Source: an uncultured Lachnospiraceae bacterium
GTDB taxonomy: Bacteria; Bacillota; Clostridia; Lachnospirales; Lachnospiraceae
Length of the DNA stretch: 50,957 bases
Direction: 5' to 3'
NCBI GenBank assembly: GCA_910586955.1
Contig: CAJUMM010000011.1
Coordinates: forward strand, 1-50,957
Under the pieces are notes generated by a model. It ran no database searches. It was not told the DNA's origin and saw only the letters and a list, made by a program, of their open reading frames with translations. The position numbers were made by a program, and so were the translations under genes. Below, piece by piece: positions 25,735 through 34,109 of this stretch (positions are counted from its first letter, which is position 1; each line of letters begins with the position of its first letter).

Positions 25735-25750
25735 TGTTTCACGTGAAACA
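25735..25750. promoter_or_regulatory. parS centromere site 2
   Basis: Second perfect TGTTTCACGTGAAACA, 85 bp from site 1. It begins 10 bp after the -10 of the parAB promoter, so it covers the likely start of transcription. ParB binding here could repress parAB. Confidence 0.97.
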
Positions 25751-25777
25751 TAGGAGATACAAAAGAAAGGAATTCTT

Positions 25778-26545
25778 ATGGGAAGAGTAATAGCAGTAGC
25801 AAATCAAAAAGGCGGAGTCGGCAAAACCACAACTGCCATTAATTTATCCGCAGCTTTGGCAGAAAAGAATAAAAAGGTTTTATTGATTGACATTGATCCT
25901 CAGGGCAATGCCACTAGCGGCGTTGGAATTGAAAAGAATCAAATAGAGACAACCGTATATGAGTTGATCTTGGGTGAAGCGGATATTCAGGATTGTATTG
26001 AATATACGGAATTTGAAAATCTCCACTTAATTCCTTCCAATGTGGATTTGGCAGCTGCAGAAATTGAATTGATAGGTATTGGGGAGAAAGAGTTTATTAT
26101 TAAAAAGGAAGTGGACAAGATAAGAAATAAGTATGATTTTATTTTGATAGACTGTCCCCCTTCTTTAAATCTTTTGACTATTAACGCAATGACTACGGCA
26201 GATACAGTTTTGGTTCCTATCCAATGTGAATATTATGCTTTGGAAGGTTTGAGCCAGCTAATACATACCATTAATTTGGTAAGGGAAAGGCTGAATCCTT
26301 ATCTGGATATTGAAGGTATTGTATTTACCATGTTTGATGCCAGGACAAATCTTTCCCTTCAAGTGGTGGAGAATGTGAGGGCCAATGTGAAGCAGAAAGT
26401 ATACAGTACCATTATACCGAGAAATGTCCGTTTGGCTGAAGCACCCAGCCATGGATTTCCTATTACAATCTATGATTCAAAATCTGCCGGGGCAGAGAGT
26501 TACCGGGCTTTGGCAGATGAAGTGATAAACAGGAAGGAGAATTGA
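25778..26545 (+). CDS. parA: Chromosome partitioning ATPase ParA (Soj)
   Basis: The 255-residue P-loop ATPase acts with ParB and parS in origin segregation and may regulate DnaA. The deviant Walker A is KGGVGKTTTAINLSAALA (residues 11-28), followed by DIDPQGNATSGVG and the Walker B region FILIDCPPSLNLLT. Length is typical of chromosomal ParA. parB starts two bases after its stop. Confidence 0.97.
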   Translation: MGRVIAVANQKGGVGKTTTAINLSAALAEKNKKVLLIDIDPQGNATSGVGIEKNQIETTVYELILGEADIQDCIEYTEFENLHLIPSNVDLAAAEIELIGIGEKEFIIKKEVDKIRNKYDFILIDCPPSLNLLTINAMTTADTVLVPIQCEYYALEGLSQLIHTINLVRERLNPYLDIEGIVFTMFDARTNLSLQVVENVRANVKQKVYSTIIPRNVRLAEAPSHGFPITIYDSKSAGAESYRALADEVINRKEN

Positions 26546-26546
26546 G

Positions 26547-27455
26547 ATGGCAGCCAGAAGAGGAGGACTTGGAAAAGGTCTGGATACCCTGATTCCTGAA
26601 ACAGTGAAATCCACATCTCCGGAGAAAACAAAGATTGTGGAGAAAGTGGTAGAGAAGATTGTAGAGAAACCTGCCGAGGTAAAAGTAAAAATTTCCATGG
26701 TTGGTCCCAATAAGGATCAGCCTAGAAAACAGTTTGACGAAGATGCCCTGATGGAACTTTCCGATTCCATCAAACAGTTTGGAATTATACAGCCTTTGGT
26801 AGTTCAGGAAAAGAATGGGTTCTATGAAATCATTGCCGGAGAGCGGAGATGGCGGGCGGCAAAGATGGCCGGCCTGAAAGAAGTTCCTGTGATTATCAAA
26901 AATTATACGGATTTGGAAATTGTAGAAATTTCTTTGATTGAAAATATACAGCGGGAAAATTTAAATCCCATTGAGGAAGCCCTGGCGTACAAACGTCTTC
27001 TGGAAGAGTTTCATTTGAAACAGGATGAGGTTGCAGAGCGAGTGTCTAAGAGCAGAACGGCAGTGACGAATTCTATGCGTTTACTGAAGCTGGATGAACG
27101 GGTACAGCAGATGGTGATAGATGATATGCTGTCCACGGGACATGCCAGGGCTCTCCTGGGTATTGAGAATCCGGAGCTTCAGGTTTCCACGGCAGCGAAG
27201 GTTTTTGATGAAAAGCTTAGTGTCCGGGAAGTGGAGAAGCTTGTCAAGGATATACAGAAGGGAAAGCCGGAGAAGAAGAAAGAACAGCCGGTACATGATT
27301 TCATTTATCAGGATTTGGAAGAAAAAATGAAGGCGGCAGTAGGGACGAAAGTTTCCATTCATCAGAAAGCGAAAGGAAAAGGAAAAATCGAGATTGAGTA
27401 CTATTCCCAGGATGATTTGGAACGCATCATTGAATTGATTACAAAACAGCCGTAA
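26547..27455 (+). CDS. parB: Chromosome partitioning protein ParB (Spo0J)
   Basis: The 302-residue CTP-dependent DNA clamp loads at parS. The CTP-binding region shows NKDQPRKQF and IAGERRWRAAK (the GERRxRA motif), then LIENIQREN. The parS-reading HTH is QDEVAERVSKSRTAVTNSMR. The C-terminal dimerisation domain follows a KGKPEKKKEQP linker. Two perfect parS sites lie just upstream of parA. Confidence 0.97.
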   Translation: MAARRGGLGKGLDTLIPETVKSTSPEKTKIVEKVVEKIVEKPAEVKVKISMVGPNKDQPRKQFDEDALMELSDSIKQFGIIQPLVVQEKNGFYEIIAGERRWRAAKMAGLKEVPVIIKNYTDLEIVEISLIENIQRENLNPIEEALAYKRLLEEFHLKQDEVAERVSKSRTAVTNSMRLLKLDERVQQMVIDDMLSTGHARALLGIENPELQVSTAAKVFDEKLSVREVEKLVKDIQKGKPEKKKEQPVHDFIYQDLEEKMKAAVGTKVSIHQKAKGKGKIEIEYYSQDDLERIIELITKQP

Positions 27456-27490
27456 ATTGGATAAATGAAAGGCAGACAGGAGGGAATCCC

Positions 27491-28006
27491 ATGGGAAGTC
27501 CAATTTTAGAATACATTTACCAATACACAGGAATCGATGCCGCCTATATCATTCTGGCACTGGCAGTTCTGGTTGTAATTCTTTTTATCTGGGTGATAGT
27601 GATATTATGTAAACAAAAGAAGCTGCTGCGGAAGTATGAGAGCTTTATGAAAGGAAAAGAAGCAGAAAGCCTAGAGGAGACTTTGCTCTCCTGCATTGAG
27701 CGCTCCACGGATATAGACAAAGTAAACCGGATGATGCAGGAAGATATGGTGGGCATCCGGAAAACCCAGCGCATGACTTATCAGAAGATGGGAATTGTAA
27801 AATACAATGCTTTCCGGGAAATGACAGGAGACTTAAGCTATGTGCTGGTACTTCTGGATCAGGAGGACAACGGATTTATTCTAAATTCGGTGTACGCAAA
27901 GGAAGGAAGCTATTCCTATATCAAGGAAGTGGCCAGCGGAGAGTGCGATATTACTCTTTCCGAGGAAGAGAAGGAAGCTCTGGGAAAAGCCAAGAACCGG
28001 TCTTGA
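27491..28006 (+). CDS. DUF4446 family protein
   Basis: The 171-residue protein has one N-terminal membrane segment (about 18-42, AYIILALAVLVVILFIWVIV). A helical region follows (about 50-95), then a conserved C-terminal domain with KYNAFREMTGDLSYVLVLLD and GFILNSVYAKEGSYSYIKE. This matches DUF4446 as found beside parB in Clostridia. Function is unknown. It is 35 bp after parB with AGGAGGGA before the ATG, so it is probably in the parAB transcript. Confidence 0.85.
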   Translation: MGSPILEYIYQYTGIDAAYIILALAVLVVILFIWVIVILCKQKKLLRKYESFMKGKEAESLEETLLSCIERSTDIDKVNRMMQEDMVGIRKTQRMTYQKMGIVKYNAFREMTGDLSYVLVLLDQEDNGFILNSVYAKEGSYSYIKEVASGECDITLSEEEKEALGKAKNRS

Positions 28007-28070
28007 AAAATGGAACAGAGTGGTATATGATGAGAAAAGCGAAAGAAACGTTACAGGAGGAAATGAAAAA

Positions 28071-29348
28071 ATGCTGGATATTAAATTTGTAAGGGAAAAT
28101 CCGGAAATTGTTAAGCAGAATATCAAAAATAAGTTTCAGGAAAATAAACTGGAGCTGGTAGACGAAGTGATCCGGCTGGATGCAGAGAAGCGGGCTGCAC
28201 AGCAGGAAGCGGACGGACTGCGGGCTGCAAGGAACAAACTTTCGAAACAGATTGGGGCCCTTATGGGACAGGGCAAGAGAGAGGAAGCGGAAGCCGTGAA
28301 AAAGGAAGTTGCCGCACAGGCGGACCGGCTGGGGGAACTTTCCGAAAAAGAGAAGGATCTGGATGAGAAGATTTTAAAAATCATGATGACTATTCCCAAT
28401 ATCATCGATCCCAGCGTTCCCATTGGGAAAGACGACAGTGAGAATGTGGAGGTCCGGCGGTACGGAGAGCCTGTGGTTCCTGATTTTGAGATTCCTTATC
28501 ACACGGAGATTATGGAGAAATTTAACGGAATTGATCTGGACAGTGCCAGAAAGGTTGCGGGAAACGGCTTCTACTATCTTATGGGAGATATTGCCCGGCT
28601 TCACTCTGCGGTCATTTCTTATGCCCGGGATTTTATGATTAACCGGGGTTTTACTTACTGCGTGCCGCCCTTTATGATTCGGAGCAATGTAGTTACCGGA
28701 GTTATGAGTTTTGCAGAAATGGACGCCATGATGTATAAAATTGAAGGGGAAGATCTGTATCTTATCGGAACCAGTGAGCATTCCATGATTGGAAAATTTA
28801 TCGATACCATTCTCCAGCCGGAACAGCTGCCTCAGACCCTCACCAGCTATTCCCCCTGCTTCCGGAAGGAGAAAGGAGCTCACGGACTGGAAGAGCGGGG
28901 CGTATACCGGATTCACCAGTTTGAGAAGCAGGAGATGATTGTAGTCTGCGAACCGGAAGACAGCCCTATGTGGTTTGACAAGCTGTGGCAGAATACGGTG
29001 GATTTGTTCCGCTCCCTGGATATTCCCGTGCGGACGCTGGAATGCTGCTCCGGGGATTTGGCGGATTTGAAAGTAAAATCCGTGGATGTAGAAGCCTGGT
29101 CTCCCAGGCAGAAGAAGTACTTTGAGGTGGGAAGCTGTTCTAATCTGGGAGATGCCCAGGCCCGCCGCCTAAAAATCCGTGTCAATGGGGAAAAGGGCAA
29201 GTATTTTGCGCATACACTAAATAATACGGTAGTAGCTCCGCCACGTATGCTGATTGCATTTTTGGAAAACAATCTGAAGGAAGACGGAACCGTAAGTATC
29301 CCGGAGGCTCTGCGGCCTTATATGGGCGGAATGGAAAAAATAGGATAA
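28071..29348 (+). CDS. serS: Seryl-tRNA synthetase
   Basis: The 425-residue class II synthetase charges tRNA-Ser. The N-terminal coiled-coil arm (about 30-105) has long Glu/Lys/Ala heptads. Motif 2 is SPCFRKEKGAHGLEERGVYR, and motif 3 is the LNNTVVAPPRMLIAFLENN region. ATG 28071 is chosen over 28020 because ACAGGAGG precedes it and MLDIKFVRENPE is the family N-terminus. Only 64 bp separate it from the DUF4446 gene, and no T-box leader is present. Confidence 0.97.
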   Translation: MLDIKFVRENPEIVKQNIKNKFQENKLELVDEVIRLDAEKRAAQQEADGLRAARNKLSKQIGALMGQGKREEAEAVKKEVAAQADRLGELSEKEKDLDEKILKIMMTIPNIIDPSVPIGKDDSENVEVRRYGEPVVPDFEIPYHTEIMEKFNGIDLDSARKVAGNGFYYLMGDIARLHSAVISYARDFMINRGFTYCVPPFMIRSNVVTGVMSFAEMDAMMYKIEGEDLYLIGTSEHSMIGKFIDTILQPEQLPQTLTSYSPCFRKEKGAHGLEERGVYRIHQFEKQEMIVVCEPEDSPMWFDKLWQNTVDLFRSLDIPVRTLECCSGDLADLKVKSVDVEAWSPRQKKYFEVGSCSNLGDAQARRLKIRVNGEKGKYFAHTLNNTVVAPPRMLIAFLENNLKEDGTVSIPEALRPYMGGMEKIG

Positions 29349-29365
29349 AGAGTATCAGAGGGCAT

Positions 29366-29394
29366 AAGCCATGCCGTTCTGTTCTGCATGGCTT
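29366..29394 (+). terminator. Hairpin after serS
   Basis: Perfect 9-bp stem AAGCCATGC (29366-29374) and GCATGGCTT (29386-29394). The tail is GGTTTACAT, so the U-tract is poor. It may terminate weakly or only stabilise the serS mRNA. Confidence 0.45.
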
Positions 29395-29425
29395 GGTTTA
29401 CATAGCGTGGAAAACCATGTGTATA

Positions 29426-29434
29426 TGTGGATAA
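29426..29434 (-). promoter_or_regulatory. Isolated perfect DnaA box
   Basis: TGTGGATAA on plus, equal to TTATCCACA on minus, lies 24 bp before the DUF3881 start codon. It is the only perfect box I noticed away from oriC and outside genes. Confidence 0.45.
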
Positions 29435-29457
29435 CTTCATGGAAGGAGGTGGATATT

Positions 29458-30336
29458 GTGCATGAATATTTAAGAGCTGTTGGTTTCAGCAGATTGAAAG
29501 ATAAAGAGGAACTGGGAAAACTTCTTCAGATGGTGGAAGAGGGCTATCAGAGTGAGAAGACTGCAGGAAACTGGAGCGGGCGTGACTTTTCCGAGCGGAA
29601 GAAGGAATTTGCCCCGGGAATGGGGATTATCCTGCGGGGAGAGTATGACGAGAAGGGAGATTACCAGCGGGAATATTATTTTCCTTATTTTCAGGGAAAG
29701 CAGGAGAAGCTTTACGAGACTGTGTCGGTGGAACGCCATGCGGAAAAAGAGTCTTATGCGGGAGTCTGCGATGATCTGTCCATGGGAGTATCCATTATCT
29801 TTTATGTTCAGAACGTAACGGATTTTCTCAGTGAAAAGAAATTGAACCATTTATCCTCCTGTGCCGCCGTACTTAAATTTGCAGGTCTCTCCACGTCAGG
29901 AAAAATCCTGCTTCCGGTTGTGAAGGGAATGACAAATGAAGAAAATACCGAATCCGTACTCCAGAGAACCCAGCTGATTCAGGCCGCCAGGGAAGGGGAC
30001 GAGGAAGCCATTGAGAATCTGACCCTGGAAGATATGGATACCTACTCAATGATTTCCAGGAGGATTGCGGAGGAAGATGTATTTTCCATTGTGGCAACTT
30101 ACTTTATGCCCTACGGAGTAGAATGTGATCATTATAATGTGCTGGGAGAGATTTTAAAGTGTGATTTGGTGGAAAACAGCCTTACCAAAGAGAAGATTTA
30201 TGTTTTAACCATTGAGAGCCACGATTTGTTTTTCGAAGTCTGCATCAACCAGCGGGATCTGCTGGGAGAGCCGAAAGTAGGGAGACGTTTCAAAGGTGTT
30301 GTGTGGCTCCAGGGTGAGATTGATTTTCAGATATAA
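29458..30336 (+). CDS. DUF3881 family protein
   Basis: The 292-residue soluble protein begins VHEYLRAVGFSRLKDKEELG and ends GRRFKGVVWLQGEIDF, matching DUF3881, a family I know only from Clostridia. No catalytic motif is visible. The C-terminal half (about 205-290) looks like an OB-like beta domain. The start is GTG 29458, ten bases after AAGGAGGT; an in-frame upstream start at 29371 lies within the serS hairpin and is rejected. It is followed by a strong bidirectional terminator. Function is unknown. Confidence 0.82.
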   Translation: MHEYLRAVGFSRLKDKEELGKLLQMVEEGYQSEKTAGNWSGRDFSERKKEFAPGMGIILRGEYDEKGDYQREYYFPYFQGKQEKLYETVSVERHAEKESYAGVCDDLSMGVSIIFYVQNVTDFLSEKKLNHLSSCAAVLKFAGLSTSGKILLPVVKGMTNEENTESVLQRTQLIQAAREGDEEAIENLTLEDMDTYSMISRRIAEEDVFSIVATYFMPYGVECDHYNVLGEILKCDLVENSLTKEKIYVLTIESHDLFFEVCINQRDLLGEPKVGRRFKGVVWLQGEIDFQI

Positions 30337-30344
30337 TCCAGCAA

Positions 30345-30386
30345 AAAAGAGAGGTCCCAAAGCGGAAGCTTTGAAACCTCTCTTTT
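30345..30386. terminator. Bidirectional terminator
   Basis: AAAAGAGAGGT (30345-30355) pairs with ACCTCTCTTTT (30376-30386), and CAAAGC/GCTTTG extends the stem inside. U-runs follow on both strands. It separates DUF3881 from the convergent lipoyl-E1 operon. Confidence 0.92.
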
Positions 30387-30410
30387 ATCATGGAGATTGG
30401 CAGAAAAAAT

Positions 30411-30650
30411 CTAGCTGGCAGTTTCAATGTAACCGATGACTTCCCCTACGTCAATATCTTCAAAGGTTTCCGCCGTAATGTGGAGGATTCCCTCTGCAGG
30501 GGCCTGGGCCTGGTTTACGATCTTATCGGTCTCAATGGTAGCAATATCCTCATCGGCTTTGACGGCATCTCCGTCATTCTTCAGCCATTCAGATACAACT
30601 CCGGATTCCATAGTCATTCCAAATTTGGGCATTAAAATATCTACACGCAT
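30411..30650 (-). CDS. Free-standing lipoyl carrier domain (split E2)
   Basis: The 79-residue protein is one biotinyl/lipoyl domain and nothing else. The lipoylation site is Lys43 in IETDKIVNQ; MPKFGMTMESG and FEDIDVGEVIGYIE complete the fold. In 2-oxoacid and acetoin dehydrogenases this domain is normally fused to the E2 acyltransferase. Here the E2 core is a separate gene at 41281-42027 that lacks any lipoyl domain. It is the last gene of the leftward E1-alpha/E1-beta operon, 31 bp after E1-beta. DKI points to lipoate, since biotin carriers have MKM. Confidence 0.9.
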   Translation of the reverse strand: MRVDILMPKFGMTMESGVVSEWLKNDGDAVKADEDIATIETDKIVNQAQAPAEGILHITAETFEDIDVGEVIGYIETAS

Positions 30651-30681
30651 AATTAGATACTTCCTTTCTTATTTGTTTTCC

Positions 30682-31659
30682 TTATTTCTTTAAAATCTGG
30701 TTTACGGCGTCTACTATTTTGTCGGCGTTGGGCAGATACTCTTTCTCCAGAACAGGTGTAAAGGGTGAGGGACAGTCCGGAGCCGTCACCCGCAGAATGG
30801 GAGCTTTCAGGCAGTCGAAGGCTTTCTCTGCCATTACGGCCGCAACCTCTGCTCCGAAGCCGTTGGTGCGGACAGCCTCGTGAAGAATTACCAGATGCCC
30901 TGTCTTATTCAGGGATTTGATGATAGTTTCCTCATCCAGGGGCTTAAGACTCCGGAGATCAATCACTTCTGCATCAATACCCTGTGCGGCCAGTTTTTCG
31001 GCAGCCAGGGAAGCCTCCTGAACCATCTTGGACCAGGAAACAATGGTTACATCTTTACCTTTGCGCAGAACGTTGGCCTTTCCTATAGGAAGGACGTATT
31101 CTCCGTCGGGTACCTCCCCTTTCTGGGCCATGAGCAATTTGTGGGACATGAAAACCACAGGATTGTTGTCGCGGATAGCTGCAGTCAGAAGGCCCTTGGC
31201 ATCTGCGGGGCAGGAGGGAACTAAAATTTTCAGTCCCGGAACGTGGGCCAGAAGAGCCTCCAGCATCTGGGAGTGCTGTGCCGCAGCACCTACCCCGCCG
31301 CCGCCGGTGGTCTTGATAACCATGGGAATACTTACCTTCCCGCCATACATATAGTGGGCTTTGGAAGCCTGGTTTAAAATTTCATCCATAGCCACTCCGG
31401 TAAAATCCATGTGCATGATTTCTACAATGGGCCGGAGGCCTGCAGCTGCGGCACCTACGGCGTGGCCGATAATAGCGGTCTCACTGATGGGAGTATCCAC
31501 TACCCGTCCGGAACCAAATTCTGCCCAGAGGCCCATATCCTCCCCAAAATCGCCGCCGCGGAAACCTACATCCTCTCCGGCCAGATATACTTCGGGACAA
31601 CGGAGCATTTCGTTGCGGATTGCGTCATGTATTGCCATTCCAAATGTAATCTTACTCAT
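30682..31659 (-). CDS. TPP-dependent dehydrogenase E1 component, beta subunit
   Basis: The 325-residue protein is the beta chain of an alpha2beta2 E1 of the pyruvate/acetoin dehydrogenase type. The segments AGEDVGFRGGDFG, VDTPISETAIIGHAVGAAAAGLRP, TTGGGGVGAAAQHSQMLEAL and HEAVRTNGFGAEVAA are typical. With E1-alpha it decarboxylates or cleaves a 2-oxo substrate on TPP and passes the acyl group to lipoamide. The start at 31659 has AGGAGG upstream; the frame open from 31704 overlaps E1-alpha. Acetoin versus 2-oxoacid specificity cannot be decided by eye. Confidence 0.93.
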   Translation of the reverse strand: MSKITFGMAIHDAIRNEMLRCPEVYLAGEDVGFRGGDFGEDMGLWAEFGSGRVVDTPISETAIIGHAVGAAAAGLRPIVEIMHMDFTGVAMDEILNQASKAHYMYGGKVSIPMVIKTTGGGGVGAAAQHSQMLEALLAHVPGLKILVPSCPADAKGLLTAAIRDNNPVVFMSHKLLMAQKGEVPDGEYVLPIGKANVLRKGKDVTIVSWSKMVQEASLAAEKLAAQGIDAEVIDLRSLKPLDEETIIKSLNKTGHLVILHEAVRTNGFGAEVAAVMAEKAFDCLKAPILRVTAPDCPSPFTPVLEKEYLPNADKIVDAVNQILKK

Positions 31660-31672
31660 TCTATGTTCCTCC

Positions 31673-32626
31673 TTATTCTGCGAAAACATCGGCCAGCAGT
31701 GCATCGGTACCGGGATAGGGGGCAGCCTCAGCCTCCTGTACTGCAGTTTCGATTAACTCATCTACTTGATCCTGAACCTTTTTCAAATCTTCCTGGGTAT
31801 AACCGGCAGAGAGCATCTTCTTTTCCAGACGGGGAATGGGATCCAGGCCGTTTCCGGCAGCCTTTTCTTTTTCAGAGCGATAATTGTCCGGATCGCCCAC
31901 GTAATGTCCCAGCTGTCTCCAGGTTTTGCACTCTATAAGGGTAGGTCCCTGTCCGCTGCGGGCCCGTTCCACAGCCGTCTTGGCTGCCTCGTAGACAGCA
32001 AATACATCATTTCCGTCTACAATGACGCCGGGCATATCATAGGCGGCAGCCCGATCTGCGATATCCTTAACAGAGGTACTTACATCTGCACATACGGAAA
32101 TGCCATAGCGGTTGTTTTCACATACAAAGACGGCAGGCAGCTTATAGGCACTAGCCATATTTAAGGCCTCATGGAAGGTTCCCCGGTTGGAAGCTCCGTC
32201 TCCGAAGAAGCTGACGGCAACCTTATCATCTCCTTTATATTTTGAGGCAAATGCGGCTCCTGTAGCGATAGGGATTCCTGCGCCTACAATGCCGTTGGCG
32301 CCGAGAATGCCAAGCTCCATTGCCGTAATGTGGAGGGATCCGCCTTTTCCTTTATTATAACCGGTAGCTTTGCCGTAGAGTTCGGCAAACATTTTCCTCA
32401 CATCTCCGCCCTTGGCAATCAGATGGCCATGTCCCCGGTGGGTGCTGGTAATATAGTCTGTGGTTCTCAGTGCGGCGCACACACCGGCTGCAATGGCTTC
32501 CTGTCCTACGTAGAGATGAAGAAATCCCGGAAGTTTGTTTGCTTTAAACAGCTTGTCTGCTTTCAGCTCAAACTTACGGATTGTAATCATCTTTTCGTAG
32601 AAATCCATCATAAGTTTTTTCTCCAT
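31673..32626 (-). CDS. TPP-dependent dehydrogenase E1 component, alpha subunit
   Basis: The 317-residue protein is the alpha chain. The TPP-binding motif runs from GDGASNRG (142-149) through FHEALNMASAYKLP to the closing ENNRYGIS. STHRGHGHLIAKG and GKGGSLHI are the usual E1-alpha blocks. It starts at ATG 32626 after GGAGGTTTTATTT and is the first gene of the leftward operon. E1-beta follows 13 bp later. It is divergent from the sugar importer with a shared 335-bp control region. AcoA-like length favours the acetoin or short-chain class, but this is inference. Confidence 0.93.
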   Translation of the reverse strand: MEKKLMMDFYEKMITIRKFELKADKLFKANKLPGFLHLYVGQEAIAAGVCAALRTTDYITSTHRGHGHLIAKGGDVRKMFAELYGKATGYNKGKGGSLHITAMELGILGANGIVGAGIPIATGAAFASKYKGDDKVAVSFFGDGASNRGTFHEALNMASAYKLPAVFVCENNRYGISVCADVSTSVKDIADRAAAYDMPGVIVDGNDVFAVYEAAKTAVERARSGQGPTLIECKTWRQLGHYVGDPDNYRSEKEKAAGNGLDPIPRLEKKMLSAGYTQEDLKKVQDQVDELIETAVQEAEAAPYPGTDALLADVFAE

Positions 32627-32675
32627 AAATAAAACCTCCAATCTTTTTCGTTAATTGTTGATAAGTACTAAATAC

Positions 32676-32703
32676 ATCATAACGCTAAAAATAAAAAAGT
32701 CAA
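32676..32703 (-). promoter_or_regulatory. Promoter of the E1/lipoyl operon
   Basis: On the minus strand: -35 TTGACT (32698-32703), 16-bp spacer, -10 TATGAT (32676-32681), 50 bp before the E1-alpha start. Confidence 0.6.
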
Positions 32704-32873
32704 TATATTTTTATAAAAAATTTAGTTAAAAGGAAAAAATATAAAAGGAATTATTTCGCATACTATAGGAAAAAACTGTGCATAATCCATGAAATACAAG
32801 GAAAAAAATAAAGAAAATGCAAAAATAGCACAATAAAATACTAAAAGATAATTAAAAAAATACTAAAAATATG

Positions 32874-32902
32874 TTGACAAAAAACTAAAACAAATATATA
32901 CT
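32874..32902 (+). promoter_or_regulatory. Promoter of the sugar-import operon
   Basis: -35 TTGACA (32874-32879), 17-bp spacer, -10 TATACT (32897-32902), 59 bp before the start of the binding protein. The third ACTAAAA copy lies between -35 and -10. Confidence 0.8.
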
Positions 32903-32961
32903 CCGATTATAGCTTTTAAAAGGGTGACCTAAAAACTAAAAAATGTTAAGGAGGAAACAAG

Positions 32962-34026
32962 ATGAAACTGAAAAAAGTAACAGGACTGTTTTTAATCCTG
33001 GCAATGACGGCAAGTTTGCTGGCAGGATGTTCTAAGGGCAGTGATCAGGAGACAAGCGCACCGCAGACAGAAGAACCTGCGGCAGCACCGGAGGCAGAAC
33101 AGCCGGCGGAAACGGCAGGCGGGGATGCAGTTAAAATTGCAGTGCTGGTAAAAGGAACGGACGGAGAGACCTGGCAGTGGATGCTTTCCGGAGCCAGAAA
33201 AGCAGCCGCCGACAGCAACGGAAAAATTATTGTAACGGAGCACGGCGGTGCAGACGAGGCAAATATTTCCGAACAGATTTCCATTATGGAAGATATTGTC
33301 GTATCCCATCCGGATGCGATTGTTATGGCTCCCACAGACAGCGATGCCCTCAACGCTTCCATTGAAGAGGCCCACGAGGCAGGCATCAAAATCATTATTG
33401 TAGATACATCTGTTACAACAGACGCCTATGACCTGTTTATGGCTAACGACAACTATCTGGGGGGCGAGCAGATGGCAGAGCAGATGGTGAAATATTGGGA
33501 GGAAATGAATATTGAGCCCAAAGGCACCGTAGGTATTGTGAGTGCGGTCCCGGTCCAGACCGTATACGACAGGGATGACGGATTTGCGGACAAGATGGCA
33601 GAACTGGCGCCGGATGTGAAAATTATCCGGGATCAGTATGCGGACAACGATATCCAGAAGTCTATGGATATGACTCTGGACTACATTACCGCAAATGAAG
33701 ATCTCATCGGCGTGTACGGAGATAACGGTCCCACAGGGGCGGGAATCGCCCTTGCCATTGCCGAATCGGAGCTTCAGGACAAGGTAGTAGGTGTGGCCTA
33801 TGACGGAAATACCGAGGAGGTAAAGGGTATCGAGAATGGTTCCCTGAAAGCCATTCTGGTGCAGGATCTCTGGGATTGGGGCTACACAGGCGTAAACCTG
33901 GCTTATGATCTGGTACAGGGAAAGACCATGGATTCCTTCTACAACACAGGGGTAACCCTGGTAGATTCCAGCAATGTAGGTGAAGACGATATCAAAGACA
34001 TCATTGATCCCAGCAGGCGTGACTAA
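32962..34026 (+). CDS. Sugar ABC transporter substrate-binding lipoprotein (RbsB type)
   Basis: The 354-residue protein has a lipoprotein signal peptide with lipobox LLAGC (cysteine at about 23). An acidic Gln/Glu/Ala-rich spacer follows, to about residue 54, then a periplasmic-binding-protein type 1 fold of the ribose/galactose class. KIAVLVKGTDGETWQWMLSG, PDAIVMAPTDSDALN and GVYGDNGPTGAGIALA are typical. It would capture a sugar or polyol outside the membrane for the ATPase and permease that follow. The ligand is not predictable here. It is the first gene of the rightward operon. Confidence 0.93.
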   Translation: MKLKKVTGLFLILAMTASLLAGCSKGSDQETSAPQTEEPAAAPEAEQPAETAGGDAVKIAVLVKGTDGETWQWMLSGARKAAADSNGKIIVTEHGGADEANISEQISIMEDIVVSHPDAIVMAPTDSDALNASIEEAHEAGIKIIIVDTSVTTDAYDLFMANDNYLGGEQMAEQMVKYWEEMNIEPKGTVGIVSAVPVQTVYDRDDGFADKMAELAPDVKIIRDQYADNDIQKSMDMTLDYITANEDLIGVYGDNGPTGAGIALAIAESELQDKVVGVAYDGNTEEVKGIENGSLKAILVQDLWDWGYTGVNLAYDLVQGKTMDSFYNTGVTLVDSSNVGEDDIKDIIDPSRRD

Positions 34027-34055
34027 GGAAAAGTAAATCATATTACATGAAATCC

Positions 34056-34087
34056 GGGTTGTGGTTCTGGCATCAGAATCACAACCC
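34056..34087 (+). other. Intercistronic hairpin after the binding protein gene
   Basis: A 14-bp stem, GGGTTGTGGTTCTG (34056-34069) with CAGAATCACAACCC (34074-34087), has one G-U pair and a 4-nt loop. No U-run follows, so it is not a good terminator. It probably stabilises the binding-protein part of the mRNA, as in other ABC operons. Confidence 0.7.
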
Positions 34088-34109
34088 AAAAATATAAAGG
34101 GGCAGTTTT

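Larger units (their letters stand above)
32642..32961. promoter_or_regulatory. Divergent control region of the sugar locus
   Basis: This is a 320-bp, extremely AT-rich gap without genes, between E1-alpha and the binding protein. Besides two promoters, ACTAAAA occurs at 32840, 32862 and 32884, exactly 22 bp apart, with A-tracts between at roughly 11-bp phase. A further copy lies at 32935. The DNA is probably curved. I saw no clear LacI-type palindrome. A short match to catabolite-control sites cannot be excluded by eye. Confidence 0.6.

Noticed and set aside
28007..28070. T-box leader for serS
   Set aside because: The gap is only 64 bp and holds no T-box sequence or antiterminator structure.
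32992..34089. 365-residue minus-strand open frame opposite the sugar-binding protein gene
   Set aside because: The plus-strand frame has a lipoprotein signal, strong ribosome site and clear family match. The antisense protein has no recognisable domain and arises from codon bias.
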